Shown here: piece by piece, positions 17,148 to 25,676 of the stretch
How the letters are laid out: every line of letters starts with the position of its first letter
How positions within the stretch are numbered: the first letter of the stretch is position 1
Source: Hyphomicrobium sp.
GTDB lineage: Bacteria > Pseudomonadota > Alphaproteobacteria > Rhizobiales > Hyphomicrobiaceae
Direction of reading: 5' to 3'
Length of the DNA: 64,000 bases
Assembly: GCF_019744875.1 (NCBI RefSeq)
Contig: NZ_JAIETU010000002.1
Span: forward strand, 1,302,001 to 1,366,000
Notes under the pieces: model-generated
Told to the model about the DNA's origin: nothing
Databases searched by the model: none
Seen by the model: the letters and a program-made list of their open reading frames with translations, nothing else
Made by a program: the position numbers and the translations under genes

Positions 17148-18926
17148 ATGCAGAGCCGCTATTGGGGTTGCCTCGTGCAACCTCAGCATCATGACGTATG
17201 GACCGAATACGAAATTGAAAAGCCCCTCGCCAACGCAGAAGGCGGGGAAGGGGGCATATTCACGCTTAAGCCCCATGCGGGCGAAAAGCGCGTCGCCAGG
17301 CTTTACAACCCCGCGTCCAAATCCCTCTTGAACCCCGAAGCCTTTAGAAGCCTCGCGGTGCTGACGTCCAAGTATGCCGACTACTCTCAGTCATTGCCGT
17401 TCGTTGCCTGGCCGATCGAAGTCCTGTTCACCGTCAAACATCCGTCGTCCATCCAGCACTTGCCCACGTTGGCCGGCATCACCATGCGCCACATCAGTGG
17501 CCATACCGTGCTGGAAAAAATCACCACCAACGGCAACGGACGCTTCGGTATCGGAACGGAAAAGGCTGTCCGCATCGCGGCCGTGATTGCAAACTACCTC
17601 ACCCGCCTCCACAAAAACGGCATTGTCTTCTGCGACTTCAACCCCAAGAACATCCTGGTCTCCAACGACCATTCAAACGTCACCTTCGTTGACGCCGATG
17701 CCTTCCAGCACTCCATCATTGCGAACGTCTTCACCAAACCGCACTACTTCCCCGGATTCGCTTCCCCCAATCACATCGATGGCAAGCCCGGTCCGCGGCA
17801 CTCTTCAGACGACGACTTCGTCCTCGCCATCCATATCTTCCAACTCCTTCTCGATGGTGGCCATCCGTTCGATACAGGTCCGGCCTACGACCCAACGGGC
17901 GACCCGTTTGCCACCATCACCCCGCACGACAACATCAAAGCCCGCCGCTGGCCCTACTCGGATATCGCCAAATACCATCCGCCCGGCGAGACGCCCAAGC
18001 ACTACGCCAAGCTGCACCCAGAGCTTCGCGCGATGTTCGAACGCGCCTTCCAGAAGCTCAATCCGCCGACCGCCGCGGAGTGGGAAGCCGTTCTTCCGAA
18101 ATACCGCAACAACGTCGAGGGAACTGCACCTCCCCAGGTAAAGCCAGCAGCCCAACCGGTCCCGCCGCCCAAGCCCGCCACGCCCCAGCCCGCGCGAAAG
18201 CCACCAGCCGCGACGCCCTATGCTCCGCCGCAACCCGCGCACTACGCCTACCACCACGCGCTCAACATTCCCCCGCCTGCACCCCAACCTGCACCCAGCC
18301 CGCCACCCACGCGCAAAGCCGCCGCAAAAGCGATCGCCAAAGCCATCGCGTGGTGGCTCGCCATCAATCTCTGGCGTTTGTTCAAAATGCTCTTGCTGTG
18401 GTTGCTCAAGCAGGGGCGCGTGCTCGCCATCGCATCCGCAAAGGGGTTCCGCAAACACGGCGGCGTGGAAGCTACCGTTGGTGTCTTCGTCCTGGTTGGA
18501 ATTTTCTGGTACTTCCGAGCCTACGAAGCGCAACTCGCCGCGAAGCAAACCCAGCCCGCGCTTGCCGCGCAACCGCCCGCGCCAACACGCGCCGACCGCC
18601 CCTTCAAAACGACCATCGAAGCCGCGCGCCCGCCCGCCGCCCTTCCCCCGCAAAAGAAAAGCGCTCCTCAGAAGCCCGAGGCGGAACCCGAAATCCTTCC
18701 GTGGCTCACCAAAGAAGTTCCAGCGCCGAAGGCGGAACCGCTCTCCGCACCCGACACACGGTCAAAGCGGCGGATCTACCCGAGGAACTTCCGCGAATAC
18801 CAACGCATGCGCCGCCAAAGGCAAGAGCGAGCGGACAATTCAGGCTGGACCCGGCGTAGCCGCTCTTCCGAATTCCGCCTGGCACCGGGTGCCACTCCCA
18901 TTCTGCGTATCACACCCTCACAATGA
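17148..18926 (+). CDS. Membrane-anchored protein kinase-like protein (triad member 1)
   Basis: A 592-residue protein. Residues 1-330 form a kinase fold: a glycine-rich loop (NAEGGEGGIF) near 30-40, a candidate VAIK lysine in KRVARLYN, the catalytic loop CDFNPKN with Asp163 and Asn168, and VDAD (Asp182) in place of DFG. A Pro/Ala-rich linker follows, then a basic amphipathic region and one transmembrane helix at about 437-460 (VGVFVLVGIFWYF), and a low-complexity tail. The catalytic HRD is changed to FCD, as in atypical kinases. With the next two genes it matches the kinase/vWA/PP2C (TerY-P) triad. Confidence 0.75.
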   Translation: MQSRYWGCLVQPQHHDVWTEYEIEKPLANAEGGEGGIFTLKPHAGEKRVARLYNPASKSLLNPEAFRSLAVLTSKYADYSQSLPFVAWPIEVLFTVKHPSSIQHLPTLAGITMRHISGHTVLEKITTNGNGRFGIGTEKAVRIAAVIANYLTRLHKNGIVFCDFNPKNILVSNDHSNVTFVDADAFQHSIIANVFTKPHYFPGFASPNHIDGKPGPRHSSDDDFVLAIHIFQLLLDGGHPFDTGPAYDPTGDPFATITPHDNIKARRWPYSDIAKYHPPGETPKHYAKLHPELRAMFERAFQKLNPPTAAEWEAVLPKYRNNVEGTAPPQVKPAAQPVPPPKPATPQPARKPPAATPYAPPQPAHYAYHHALNIPPPAPQPAPSPPPTRKAAAKAIAKAIAWWLAINLWRLFKMLLLWLLKQGRVLAIASAKGFRKHGGVEATVGVFVLVGIFWYFRAYEAQLAAKQTQPALAAQPPAPTRADRPFKTTIEAARPPAALPPQKKSAPQKPEAEPEILPWLTKEVPAPKAEPLSAPDTRSKRRIYPRNFREYQRMRRQRQERADNSGWTRRSRSSEFRLAPGATPILRITPSQ

Positions 18927-18937
18927 AGGATTGAAAC

Positions 18938-19777
18938 ATGTCCACCTTGTTGCAGCAGTTGCTGACTCCAGAACCCCCGCCCATCAACATCCCCGCCGCC
19001 GCCACCCGAAAAACCCGCTTCCCCATCCTCATCCTCGTCGACATCTCAGGCTCCACCGGTGCGGACCCGAGTGGCGCAGGCGGAGCAAACGCCGACATCC
19101 ACCGCATCAACAACGCCATCCACAAAATCGTATCGATGCTGCGCTCCCCGCCTCAGGGTACCCCGCTTGCCGACAACCGCGACTGCATCGATCTCGCCAT
19201 TTTGACGTACAGCAACAACGTCGACGTCAATCTCCCTTGGACGCCCGCCGCCAACCTGCCCCCCATGATCCCGCCGTTCGCCCCCCAAGCGGGAACCGAA
19301 ACCGGGAAAGCCATCCTGTTCGCCATCAGCTACGCACTGAAACAGTACGTGCAGCTCAAAAACCAGAACATCAAATGCGGCATGCCCAACCTCTTCCACA
19401 TCACCGACGGGGCACCAACCGACATGCAGCCGGGGTCACCCATCTGGAACGAGGTGCAAACGAACCTCGCCCGCATGTCGCCCAACGTCGAGAAAAAGTA
19501 CGTGGCCTTGAAAAGCTTCGTCACAGCCAACGGCTGCGACCTGAACTCCGGAGGATCCGTCCTCGCCGACGGCCGCCACGTCACTGGTCTTGAGCTCATG
19601 GGTGAACTCTCCAACGGCGCCGACACCTTCGAACTGTCAAATACCGAGGATGCCTTCCATGACATGGTCCAGCTCGTCACCGTCCTCATCACCCACGCCA
19701 CCCAGCTCGCCAACGGCCAAGTCCCCGCAGGAAGCGAGCCCCCCAAGTTCGAAAGCAACAACATCATCCCCCATTGA
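18938..19777 (+). CDS. von Willebrand factor A (TerY-like) protein (triad member 2)
   Basis: A 279-residue vWA-domain protein with a complete MIDAS: DISGS at residues 35-39, a threonine in AGTETGKAI near 120 and Asp157 in HITDGAPTD. Such domains bind a divalent metal and mediate protein contacts; TerY-type members partner with a kinase and a PP2C phosphatase in predicted phosphorylation switches. It starts 11 bp after the kinase gene with AAGGA upstream of the ATG, and its stop abuts the phosphatase start, so the three are one transcriptional unit. Confidence 0.85.
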   Translation: MSTLLQQLLTPEPPPINIPAAATRKTRFPILILVDISGSTGADPSGAGGANADIHRINNAIHKIVSMLRSPPQGTPLADNRDCIDLAILTYSNNVDVNLPWTPAANLPPMIPPFAPQAGTETGKAILFAISYALKQYVQLKNQNIKCGMPNLFHITDGAPTDMQPGSPIWNEVQTNLARMSPNVEKKYVALKSFVTANGCDLNSGGSVLADGRHVTGLELMGELSNGADTFELSNTEDAFHDMVQLVTVLITHATQLANGQVPAGSEPPKFESNNIIPH

Positions 19778-19778
19778 C

Positions 19779-20573
19779 GTGTTGGTGGGCCTTCCGGCCC
19801 GCTATGCCTTCGCACTTTCAGAAAACAACCTGTGGACCTTCCTCACCGTCACAGCGGTGGGGACCAACCACACGTCCAAAGGAACGGCATCGGAAGACGC
19901 CATTATCATCACCGCCCACAACGACGCGGTCATTGCCGTGATTTCAGACGGGGTGAGCGACGAGAGATGCACAAAGTCCGGGGAGGGGGCCCGCCTCGCC
20001 GTGCAACACACGGCCCGCGCCATCGCGCGCGGGCTTGAAGCGGGACTGGACGCGGAACAGGCGATCTCCGAAGCCTTCTCCCACACCTACAACGCACTGA
20101 CCGAACTGACCCAGCGCGAGAACGCCTTTTGGGGAACCTACGCCTGCACGCTCGCCGCAACCGTCATCCGCGATAGCTCCATCACCGTGGGCCACATCGG
20201 TGACAGCAACGCCTACCACTACGACGGAAAAAGACTGACCCGCGTTGCCACCGCCCTCTCCAACGACCAGCCCAACCTCATCATACTCCCCAACTGGCGC
20301 ACGCAGTTCACCGTGCAAACCATCAACAAACCCTACGTCAAAGCCTTCGTCCTCGCCACCGACGGAAACGACAGCTTCTTCCTTGGAAGATCCCCGGACG
20401 ACGGGCGCTTCACCAATCCCGAAGTCACCCAAGCCCTGCACACCATCGCAACCAAGGGCGCCGATGACTTCGACATCATGCAGGTGGTCAACGCCCTCAT
20501 AAAACATCCCGGCTACGACCGCACCGACGACCGCACGATGTTCTGGGCTTTCCGGAAGGAGAAGAGGCCATGA
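19779..20573 (+). CDS. PP2C-type Ser/Thr phosphatase (triad member 3)
   Basis: A 264-residue PP2C fold: EDAIIIT, VISDGVSDERCTKSGEGA, TYACTLAATVI, VGHIGDSNAY, LATDGNDSFF and YDRTDDRTMF supply the metal-binding acidic residues. It should reverse phosphorylation made by the kinase two genes upstream. The GTG start one base after the vWA stop is inferred: upstream in-frame sequence is the vWA gene in another frame and lacks domain features. No strong ribosome site, consistent with translational coupling. The stop overlaps the coupling-ATPase start (ATGATG/TGA). Confidence 0.83.
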   Translation: MLVGLPARYAFALSENNLWTFLTVTAVGTNHTSKGTASEDAIIITAHNDAVIAVISDGVSDERCTKSGEGARLAVQHTARAIARGLEAGLDAEQAISEAFSHTYNALTELTQRENAFWGTYACTLAATVIRDSSITVGHIGDSNAYHYDGKRLTRVATALSNDQPNLIILPNWRTQFTVQTINKPYVKAFVLATDGNDSFFLGRSPDDGRFTNPEVTQALHTIATKGADDFDIMQVVNALIKHPGYDRTDDRTMFWAFRKEKRP

Positions 20574-22624
20574 TGCTCGGAATCCAGGGTGAGAACCTTG
20601 CCGACGTCGAACGCTACCTCACCGCCACGCTCAACGACCCCACCGCCAATCTCTCCATACCCGCGCAGTGGTTCTTCAACGTCATCCCAGAGCGCGTCTT
20701 CCATGACAACGCCTTGAAGGCGCTTGGGCACGGCGGCCCCACGGTCAAAGTGGGGCGCGTCATTCTCGCCCCCACCATCAATTTAAACCCGACGCCCTGG
20801 AGCATCCTCACAAGCTGGGGATCCAACATCAAACGCTCCTCGGACCACCGGCAGCTGACCAACATCTTCAAGAATGCCGACCTTGTCCGCGACTGCCTCA
20901 CCATCTCCGACAAGGAAAAGTCCTTGTTCATGGCCCAGTTCGCCATGTACCGCGATACGGCTGCACAAGCGTCCGTCGACAAATGGGCCCGCTTCCTGCT
21001 GTTATTCATGCTGCATGGGGGAAACGGTCGCCTCGAGCCGCGCCGTAAATACCAGGCCTCGCCCCATATCCCGCTTGCGCTGCAGCTCATGAAAAGCTTC
21101 GTCGGTTCGTATCTGCCCACTTATGATGATTTCATCGTGCAGGCCGCGCAGGAAGCCGTCACTTTCGCAAACCGCACGCCAGCTGGCTTCCTCAACCCCA
21201 TGCCCGCAGCAAAGGTGCTCGGCACCGGCGCCCACTGGCTCAACGCGCAAGACCTTGCATCTAGCGCGGTCTACACCACCACGCCCTCACGCAACGCGCT
21301 CATCCTCGGCACCCACAAAGACACCGGCCAAACGGTCTACTACCCCCACAACGAAAGCCTGATCACCATCGGTGGTTCCGGCACCGGCAAGAGCCAGGCC
21401 CAGGTCATCACCAATCTCCTCAATTATCCCGGCTCCGCCTTCATCCTCGACGTCAAAGGCGAACTCTGGGACAAAACAGCGGGCTACCGCCAAAAGCATT
21501 TCGGGCCCTGTTACCGCTTCTCGCCGACCAACACGGCAGGCCTCACCCATTCCTACAACCCCTTCGATTTCATCAGCACCAATCCGTCGCAAGCCGCCTC
21601 CCAGTGTACGGTCCTCGCCCACCAGCTCGTGGGAGAACCACAGGGAGACAACAAGTATTGGCAGAGCCGCGCCCGCGACTTCATCTGGGCCTTCTCCTTG
21701 GTGATCGCCCTCAAGCATTCCCCGGAAACACGTAATCTCTCCTATCTGGCGCGCTACCTCGCGCTCGCCACCACATTCGACGACATCACCGACAAGAAAT
21801 ATCTCGACTCCGAAACCGGAAAGGTCATGAAGGCCATGCGCGAGCTTGGCCACAAGACCGGCATCACCGACCTCGCCAACGCCGCCACCGCCTTCGAAAA
21901 CGCCCTGACCGACAACGCCCGTATCGAAAGCATCCTCGATACCGCGCGCCAGTTCACCGCCGCCTTCGCGCGATCGAAGATTGTCACCGCCGCCATCTCC
22001 TCGAGCAGCTGGAAACCGAAAGATCTCCGCTATCGAACCGGAACGTCCATCTACGTGTCGCTCCGGCCGGGTGACCTGCAGCCGTTCGCCCCCATCATCC
22101 GCATTCTCTTCCAGCAACATGCCGACCAGCTGATCGACGGTTACGCCGCGCGGCCCGACCAGCTTCCCATCACCTTTTTTCTCGACGAGTTGCCCCAGCT
22201 TGGAAACATGGCCTCGTTGACGGACCTGTTGGACCTCGGACGCAGCGCGGGCCTGCGCCTCTGGTTGTTCGGGCAGTATTTCGGGCAGTTCAAGAAAGCC
22301 TACCGCGACCTGGCCAGGGGCCTCATCGGAGGTTGCCGCGTCAGCTGCTGGATGAAACCGGACGACGACGCCGTTGATCTCATCAAACCGGCGCTCGGGG
22401 CCACCCACAGCTACTTTTCTGACAAGCGCCAGCCTCTCGCATCGGAAGACCAGTTGCGCGGGCGCGAGTTCCGCGACGACATCATCATCCTGTCGCCGGG
22501 GGAAACCCCGATGCGCCTCTCAAAGATCATGGCCTACGACGTGATGCCCGACCGCATGACCATTCCGGCCCCTTCCGTCCCGGCCGTCATCAAGCCCCAA
22601 CAGCCCGCTGCCGCGCGGCCCTAG
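20570..22624 (+). CDS. VirD4/TraG-family coupling ATPase
   Basis: A 684-residue T4CP-type ATPase. Walker A is GGSGTGKS near residues 269-276, with the following QAQVITNLL and FILDVKGELWDKTAGYR; Walker B is ITFFLDELPQLG near 534-545; then GLRLWLFGQYFGQFKKAYR. These are TraG/VirD4 signatures: the protein should dock relaxosomes to a secretion channel. Unusually, the N-terminal 240 residues have no evident transmembrane helices and are an unassigned soluble domain. It overlaps the PP2C gene by 4 bp, tying transfer to the signalling triad. No mating-pair genes follow. Confidence 0.88.
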   Translation: MMLGIQGENLADVERYLTATLNDPTANLSIPAQWFFNVIPERVFHDNALKALGHGGPTVKVGRVILAPTINLNPTPWSILTSWGSNIKRSSDHRQLTNIFKNADLVRDCLTISDKEKSLFMAQFAMYRDTAAQASVDKWARFLLLFMLHGGNGRLEPRRKYQASPHIPLALQLMKSFVGSYLPTYDDFIVQAAQEAVTFANRTPAGFLNPMPAAKVLGTGAHWLNAQDLASSAVYTTTPSRNALILGTHKDTGQTVYYPHNESLITIGGSGTGKSQAQVITNLLNYPGSAFILDVKGELWDKTAGYRQKHFGPCYRFSPTNTAGLTHSYNPFDFISTNPSQAASQCTVLAHQLVGEPQGDNKYWQSRARDFIWAFSLVIALKHSPETRNLSYLARYLALATTFDDITDKKYLDSETGKVMKAMRELGHKTGITDLANAATAFENALTDNARIESILDTARQFTAAFARSKIVTAAISSSSWKPKDLRYRTGTSIYVSLRPGDLQPFAPIIRILFQQHADQLIDGYAARPDQLPITFFLDELPQLGNMASLTDLLDLGRSAGLRLWLFGQYFGQFKKAYRDLARGLIGGCRVSCWMKPDDDAVDLIKPALGATHSYFSDKRQPLASEDQLRGREFRDDIIILSPGETPMRLSKIMAYDVMPDRMTIPAPSVPAVIKPQQPAAARP

Positions 22625-22707
22625 CAACAGGTCATACCCCCCGCCAAAAGAAGCACGCCAAGAGCGAAGATGCAGAAGATACCGGCCGTATCGCGCGCTG
22701 AAACAAC

Positions 22708-23109
22708 TTAGGGTCTAAAAAACCGAAGGCCGCGCTTGCGCTTCTTGTCAGGTGCGGCCCCTTCCACCTTCGGGGCGTCCAGCTTCTGCGTAGGTTGCAA
22801 CTCTTGCACCTCTTGAAGCTCGCGCTCGATCCGCTTCTGGTTGTGGCCCATCATCACAACAAGGAAATCCCGCAGCACTTCGTCCCGTTCGACGCTGCCC
22901 AGCAGTTTCAGCTTGTCCGCCGCCTCTGGCTCGAGCTTGTCCAGTGCGTCCGCGAGCTCCCGTTCGGCGGTCTTCGCGTCGATGCCGGCTTCATCCGTCA
23001 TCTCTTGCGTGCGCGCGAAGGCCAGCAGCGCGCCGTCCACGTCGGACAACGCCGCTTTCCTGTTTCGGGCCAAATCTGCAAGTTTCTGGCGGTTCCACAT
23101 CGCGTCCAT
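22708..23109 (-). CDS. Hypothetical helical protein
   Basis: A 133-residue charged protein predicted mostly helical, with coiled-coil-like stretches (AERELADALDKLEPEAADKLKLLG and RIERELQEVQELQPTQ, given in part) and a basic C-terminal KKRKRGLRFFRP. The start is one of two ATGs nine bases apart, the first preceded by TAAGG. It is transcribed against the mobilization operon and towards its end. Function unknown. Confidence 0.5.
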   Translation of the reverse strand: MDAMWNRQKLADLARNRKAALSDVDGALLAFARTQEMTDEAGIDAKTAERELADALDKLEPEAADKLKLLGSVERDEVLRDFLVVMMGHNQKRIERELQEVQELQPTQKLDAPKVEGAAPDKKRKRGLRFFRP

Positions 23110-23295
23110 CCTTAAGTGGCCGGAAGGGAAGGGACGGCAAAAAAGGGCTGTAACCGCCCCCTCCTGCCGAAACCAATTCGGGTGGCCCCGGCCCGCAACC
23201 TTCCCCAATATTCAGATCCCGCACAAGTGTGGGCGAGCAACCGCCGTCGTTATCCACCCCTTGAAATCACGACAGCCGGATTCCATACCACCCGC

Positions 23296-23622
23296 ATGAA
23301 CGCCGCATACGACGACCTCAACCAGGTTCCCGCCAGCCACATGCTGGCCTGCGGCGCCAAGCTCGTCGCCATGCTCATCCAATCAATCGAGGACGACGAC
23401 CCCTTTGCTTGCCTGCTGTCCATCCAGGGCAGCATCGAAGTCTTCGCGGCGCAGGCGGCAACACCAATCGAAAAGGCGCTCGCGCAATCCATGCGCCAGA
23501 TGGCTGAGGAAATGATGCGCCGCAACCCGAACCCGCATCACCTTCACGGCAAGACCGCGCGCCGCTTCATCGAACAAACCCAGCGCCCTCGACTCCGCTT
23601 CCAGCGTGCCCGCAAATCCTGA
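23296..23622 (+). CDS. Hypothetical small helical protein
   Basis: A 108-residue protein, helical (SHMLACGAKLVAMLIQSIED; TPIEKALAQSMRQMAEEMMRR) with a basic tail (RPRLRFQRARKS). The ATG giving MNAAYDDLN is chosen over a longer frame whose first 60 residues look untranslated. It lies between the mobilization operon and a 227-residue island protein. Function unknown. Confidence 0.45.
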   Translation: MNAAYDDLNQVPASHMLACGAKLVAMLIQSIEDDDPFACLLSIQGSIEVFAAQAATPIEKALAQSMRQMAEEMMRRNPNPHHLHGKTARRFIEQTQRPRLRFQRARKS

Positions 23623-23788
23623 CTGCCCACCGCCCGAGCAGCCAACGCATCCAGCCCGTACACAACTGCCCTCTCGGTGTGCAGCGGCATTGACCGCGCA
23701 TTTTGCGCGCGTCAGCCTTCCGACAACCCCACTTGCAATAGCAAAAAGAAGAGTCCGGGAGGCCCAGAAACAAAGAAAGCATACAGTC

Positions 23789-24472
23789 ATGCAAAAACCC
23801 GAACCGACCTTCTCGGTCAACCTCAACGCCAACCCCGGCACCACCCGCTTCGGCAAGCGCCGCCCCAACGGAAAGGGTTGGATCGCAAAACCCGGCCAGC
23901 CCGAGCGCAAATTCAATGTCTCGGTCTGGGCCTCGACCTTCGTCAACAAAGACGGTGTCGAACTCCTGGCCTACAACGGCAATGTGGACCCCTACGCCCG
24001 CACCGACCGCGGCGTCGACAAGATGCGCGCCGGCGCCAATGCCGGCACCGGCCCCTCCATTGAAGTCAACGGCATGGAAATCCAGGACGGGCGCATCGTC
24101 TTCTTCGAAGCCGTACACGCCGAAGGAAACATCGCCGAGAACGGCAAGCGTCGTGCCGATTTCTACGGGTATTGGAACGACAAGGGCACCCTCATCGATG
24201 TCGGCGGCTGGTCCAATGATTTCGAGGACGGCCGCACCTCCGTCGTCGGCGGCACGCAGCCTCACTTCGAGAAGCCCGTGGACATGCAGGCATCCCCGGA
24301 TGAAATCGATGCCATGCGCAGTACGGCAGAACCCGCCGAAGAACACGCATTCGGCCATGGCTCGGAAAATCCGGAACCCGTGGAAGAGCAAACCTCCTCC
24401 CGTCGCCGTGGCGGTCGACGCGCTGACACTCAACAGAGCGCCAGCATTCCGGACGACGAGCAAAGCCGCTAA
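23789..24472 (+). CDS. Hypothetical island protein with acidic tail
   Basis: A 227-residue protein. The N-terminal half is beta-rich with many aromatic and basic residues (FSVNLNANPGTTRFGKRR, WIAKPGQPERKFNVSVW), reminiscent of OB-like nucleic-acid-binding proteins but without a firm match. The C-terminal third is acidic and disordered, with a short basic patch RRRGGRRAD. Such an acidic tail on a small beta protein is a feature of single-strand-binding proteins; this is only a suggestion. It ends 18 bp before a strong terminator. Confidence 0.5.
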   Translation: MQKPEPTFSVNLNANPGTTRFGKRRPNGKGWIAKPGQPERKFNVSVWASTFVNKDGVELLAYNGNVDPYARTDRGVDKMRAGANAGTGPSIEVNGMEIQDGRIVFFEAVHAEGNIAENGKRRADFYGYWNDKGTLIDVGGWSNDFEDGRTSVVGGTQPHFEKPVDMQASPDEIDAMRSTAEPAEEHAFGHGSENPEPVEEQTSSRRRGGRRADTQQSASIPDDEQSR

Positions 24473-24489
24473 TAGGCCCACATACTCGA

Positions 24490-24516
24490 AAGGCCCCGAT
24501 GGGGCCTTCTTGTTTT
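24490..24516 (+). terminator. Rho-independent terminator
   Basis: A perfect 8-bp stem (AAGGCCCC and GGGGCCTT) with a GAT loop, followed by CTTGTTTT. It sits between convergent genes and probably serves the plus-strand gene, and by symmetry partly the minus-strand one. Confidence 0.85.
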
Positions 24517-24519
24517 GAG

Positions 24520-25368
24520 CTAGCGGTGATCTACCTCGACGCCTGCGAAGCCGTGTTGATTGAGGGCAGCCTTAATGATGGGCACGTCTTTCGACCGCCC
24601 ACAGGTGACGCCGACGAGGTCAATCCGACAGGCCTCATTATCCGTCGCTAAATCGATCTCGATGTACCTTTCCTTCCCCGATCCAAGAACCCAATCGCGG
24701 GGTGGGTTGCTGACCATCAAGCGGACCTCATCCTCATAGCCCAAGCCTTGCCGCAAGGAGAACGCCGTCACGCGAGACACCCCAAATGGAAAGAACGTGC
24801 GCCCTATCTCTCTCTTCAGGTCTTCATCCAATTCCGACAACAGTGACCTTTCATCGGGCCGATAACGGATACGTCTCAGGTCACCTTTCACTGGACTAAC
24901 GCGAAGGCGCAGCCGATACCCATCGCCGCCGTCTGCAAACACGTTCCAGTGAGAGAGTTCACTACCGCTCCCGACCTCAGTGCAAGATAGATAGAAATGG
25001 CAGCCCGCCAGCTTCTCCCTCAGCTTCTTGCTTTCCGCAGCAGAATACCCGTGCTCCTCCAAGAACGAACGATACTCATTGGCGTCCAAATGCCTTGCAA
25101 CGGAAGACAGCCGGATCTTCTTCTGCTGAATGATCTGCGGTAGAATGTCTGGCTTCGTAAAATGCCAAAGCTCCATGGCTGGAAGCGTCGGGAACATCCT
25201 CTCAAGCAGAGCGTCAGACACTGCTCGTGTCCCGGCAGCCTCGTAAACATGGGCCGGCGTCAAATGTAGTTCCTGAGCCCCGTAGGGTAGCGGAAGATTG
25301 CGGCGAGCGAAGATAGCTGCTGCGGTTTGCTTCGCATTGAAATTCGCCATGGCCGGTGGGAGTGCCAT
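24520..25368 (-). CDS. DUF2971-like protein
   Basis: A 282-residue protein resembling DUF2971: LWHFTKPDILPQIIQQKKI, then SCTEVGSGSELSHWNVFADG and GYRLRLRVSP, RRIRYRP. Members of this family are frequent in defence and mobile-element contexts, but their activity is not established. The ATG with GAGG upstream is preferred to a GTG six bases earlier. It is convergent with the preceding island gene across a shared terminator and divergent from the primase-like operon. Confidence 0.6.
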   Translation of the reverse strand: MALPPAMANFNAKQTAAAIFARRNLPLPYGAQELHLTPAHVYEAAGTRAVSDALLERMFPTLPAMELWHFTKPDILPQIIQQKKIRLSSVARHLDANEYRSFLEEHGYSAAESKKLREKLAGCHFYLSCTEVGSGSELSHWNVFADGGDGYRLRLRVSPVKGDLRRIRYRPDERSLLSELDEDLKREIGRTFFPFGVSRVTAFSLRQGLGYEDEVRLMVSNPPRDWVLGSGKERYIEIDLATDNEACRIDLVGVTCGRSKDVPIIKAALNQHGFAGVEVDHR

Positions 25369-25437
25369 ATTCACCTCGCTTGATAGTACCTCAGCATACT
25401 GGAGCTTTTCTTCCGTGTAAGAATAATAAGGTGGGCG

Positions 25438-25486
25438 CCCCGCCCTGCGGGCGGTCCCGCTCTATCGCGCGCAAGTGCAGCGCGCG
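25438..25486. repeat. Two GC-rich hairpins in the leader of the maintenance operon
   Basis: CCGCCC-TGC-GGGCGG is followed by CGCGCGC (25466-25472) and GCGCGCG (25480-25486) around a 7-base loop. They lie in the roughly 300-bp non-coding stretch (25375-25676) between divergent genes, which holds no other feature I can support. A similar hairpin occurs before the DUF2493 gene. Confidence 0.5.
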
Positions 25487-25676
25487 CGACGGAGCCGCTA
25501 ACGCGTCTCCGCCCGTGCGGGTGACGATCGGTGGCGCGCGCCGTGGAGAGGAAAGAGCCTTGCGGAGAGCGCGACCCGTGCTGATAGCCAGAGGCCGAGA
25601 GGAACGGCTGCTCTCGTGAATCGGGACGGAGGTGAGAGAGAGGCACCGCCACCGGCTAAACCGCAGGAGCAGTCCC

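Noticed and set aside
17805-18653. 282-codon minus-strand frame antisense to the kinase gene
   Set aside because: Gly/Arg-rich shadow caused by the Pro/Ala-rich kinase linker.
21287-22408. 373-codon minus-strand frame antisense to the coupling ATPase
   Set aside because: Low-complexity Gly/Val/Glu composition and no domain; the plus strand carries Walker motifs.
16969-24489. Search for type IV secretion (VirB/Trb) genes around the coupling ATPase
   Set aside because: None of the expected ATPase VirB4, VirB8-10 or pilin-like genes is visible; the island is called mobilizable rather than self-transmissible.
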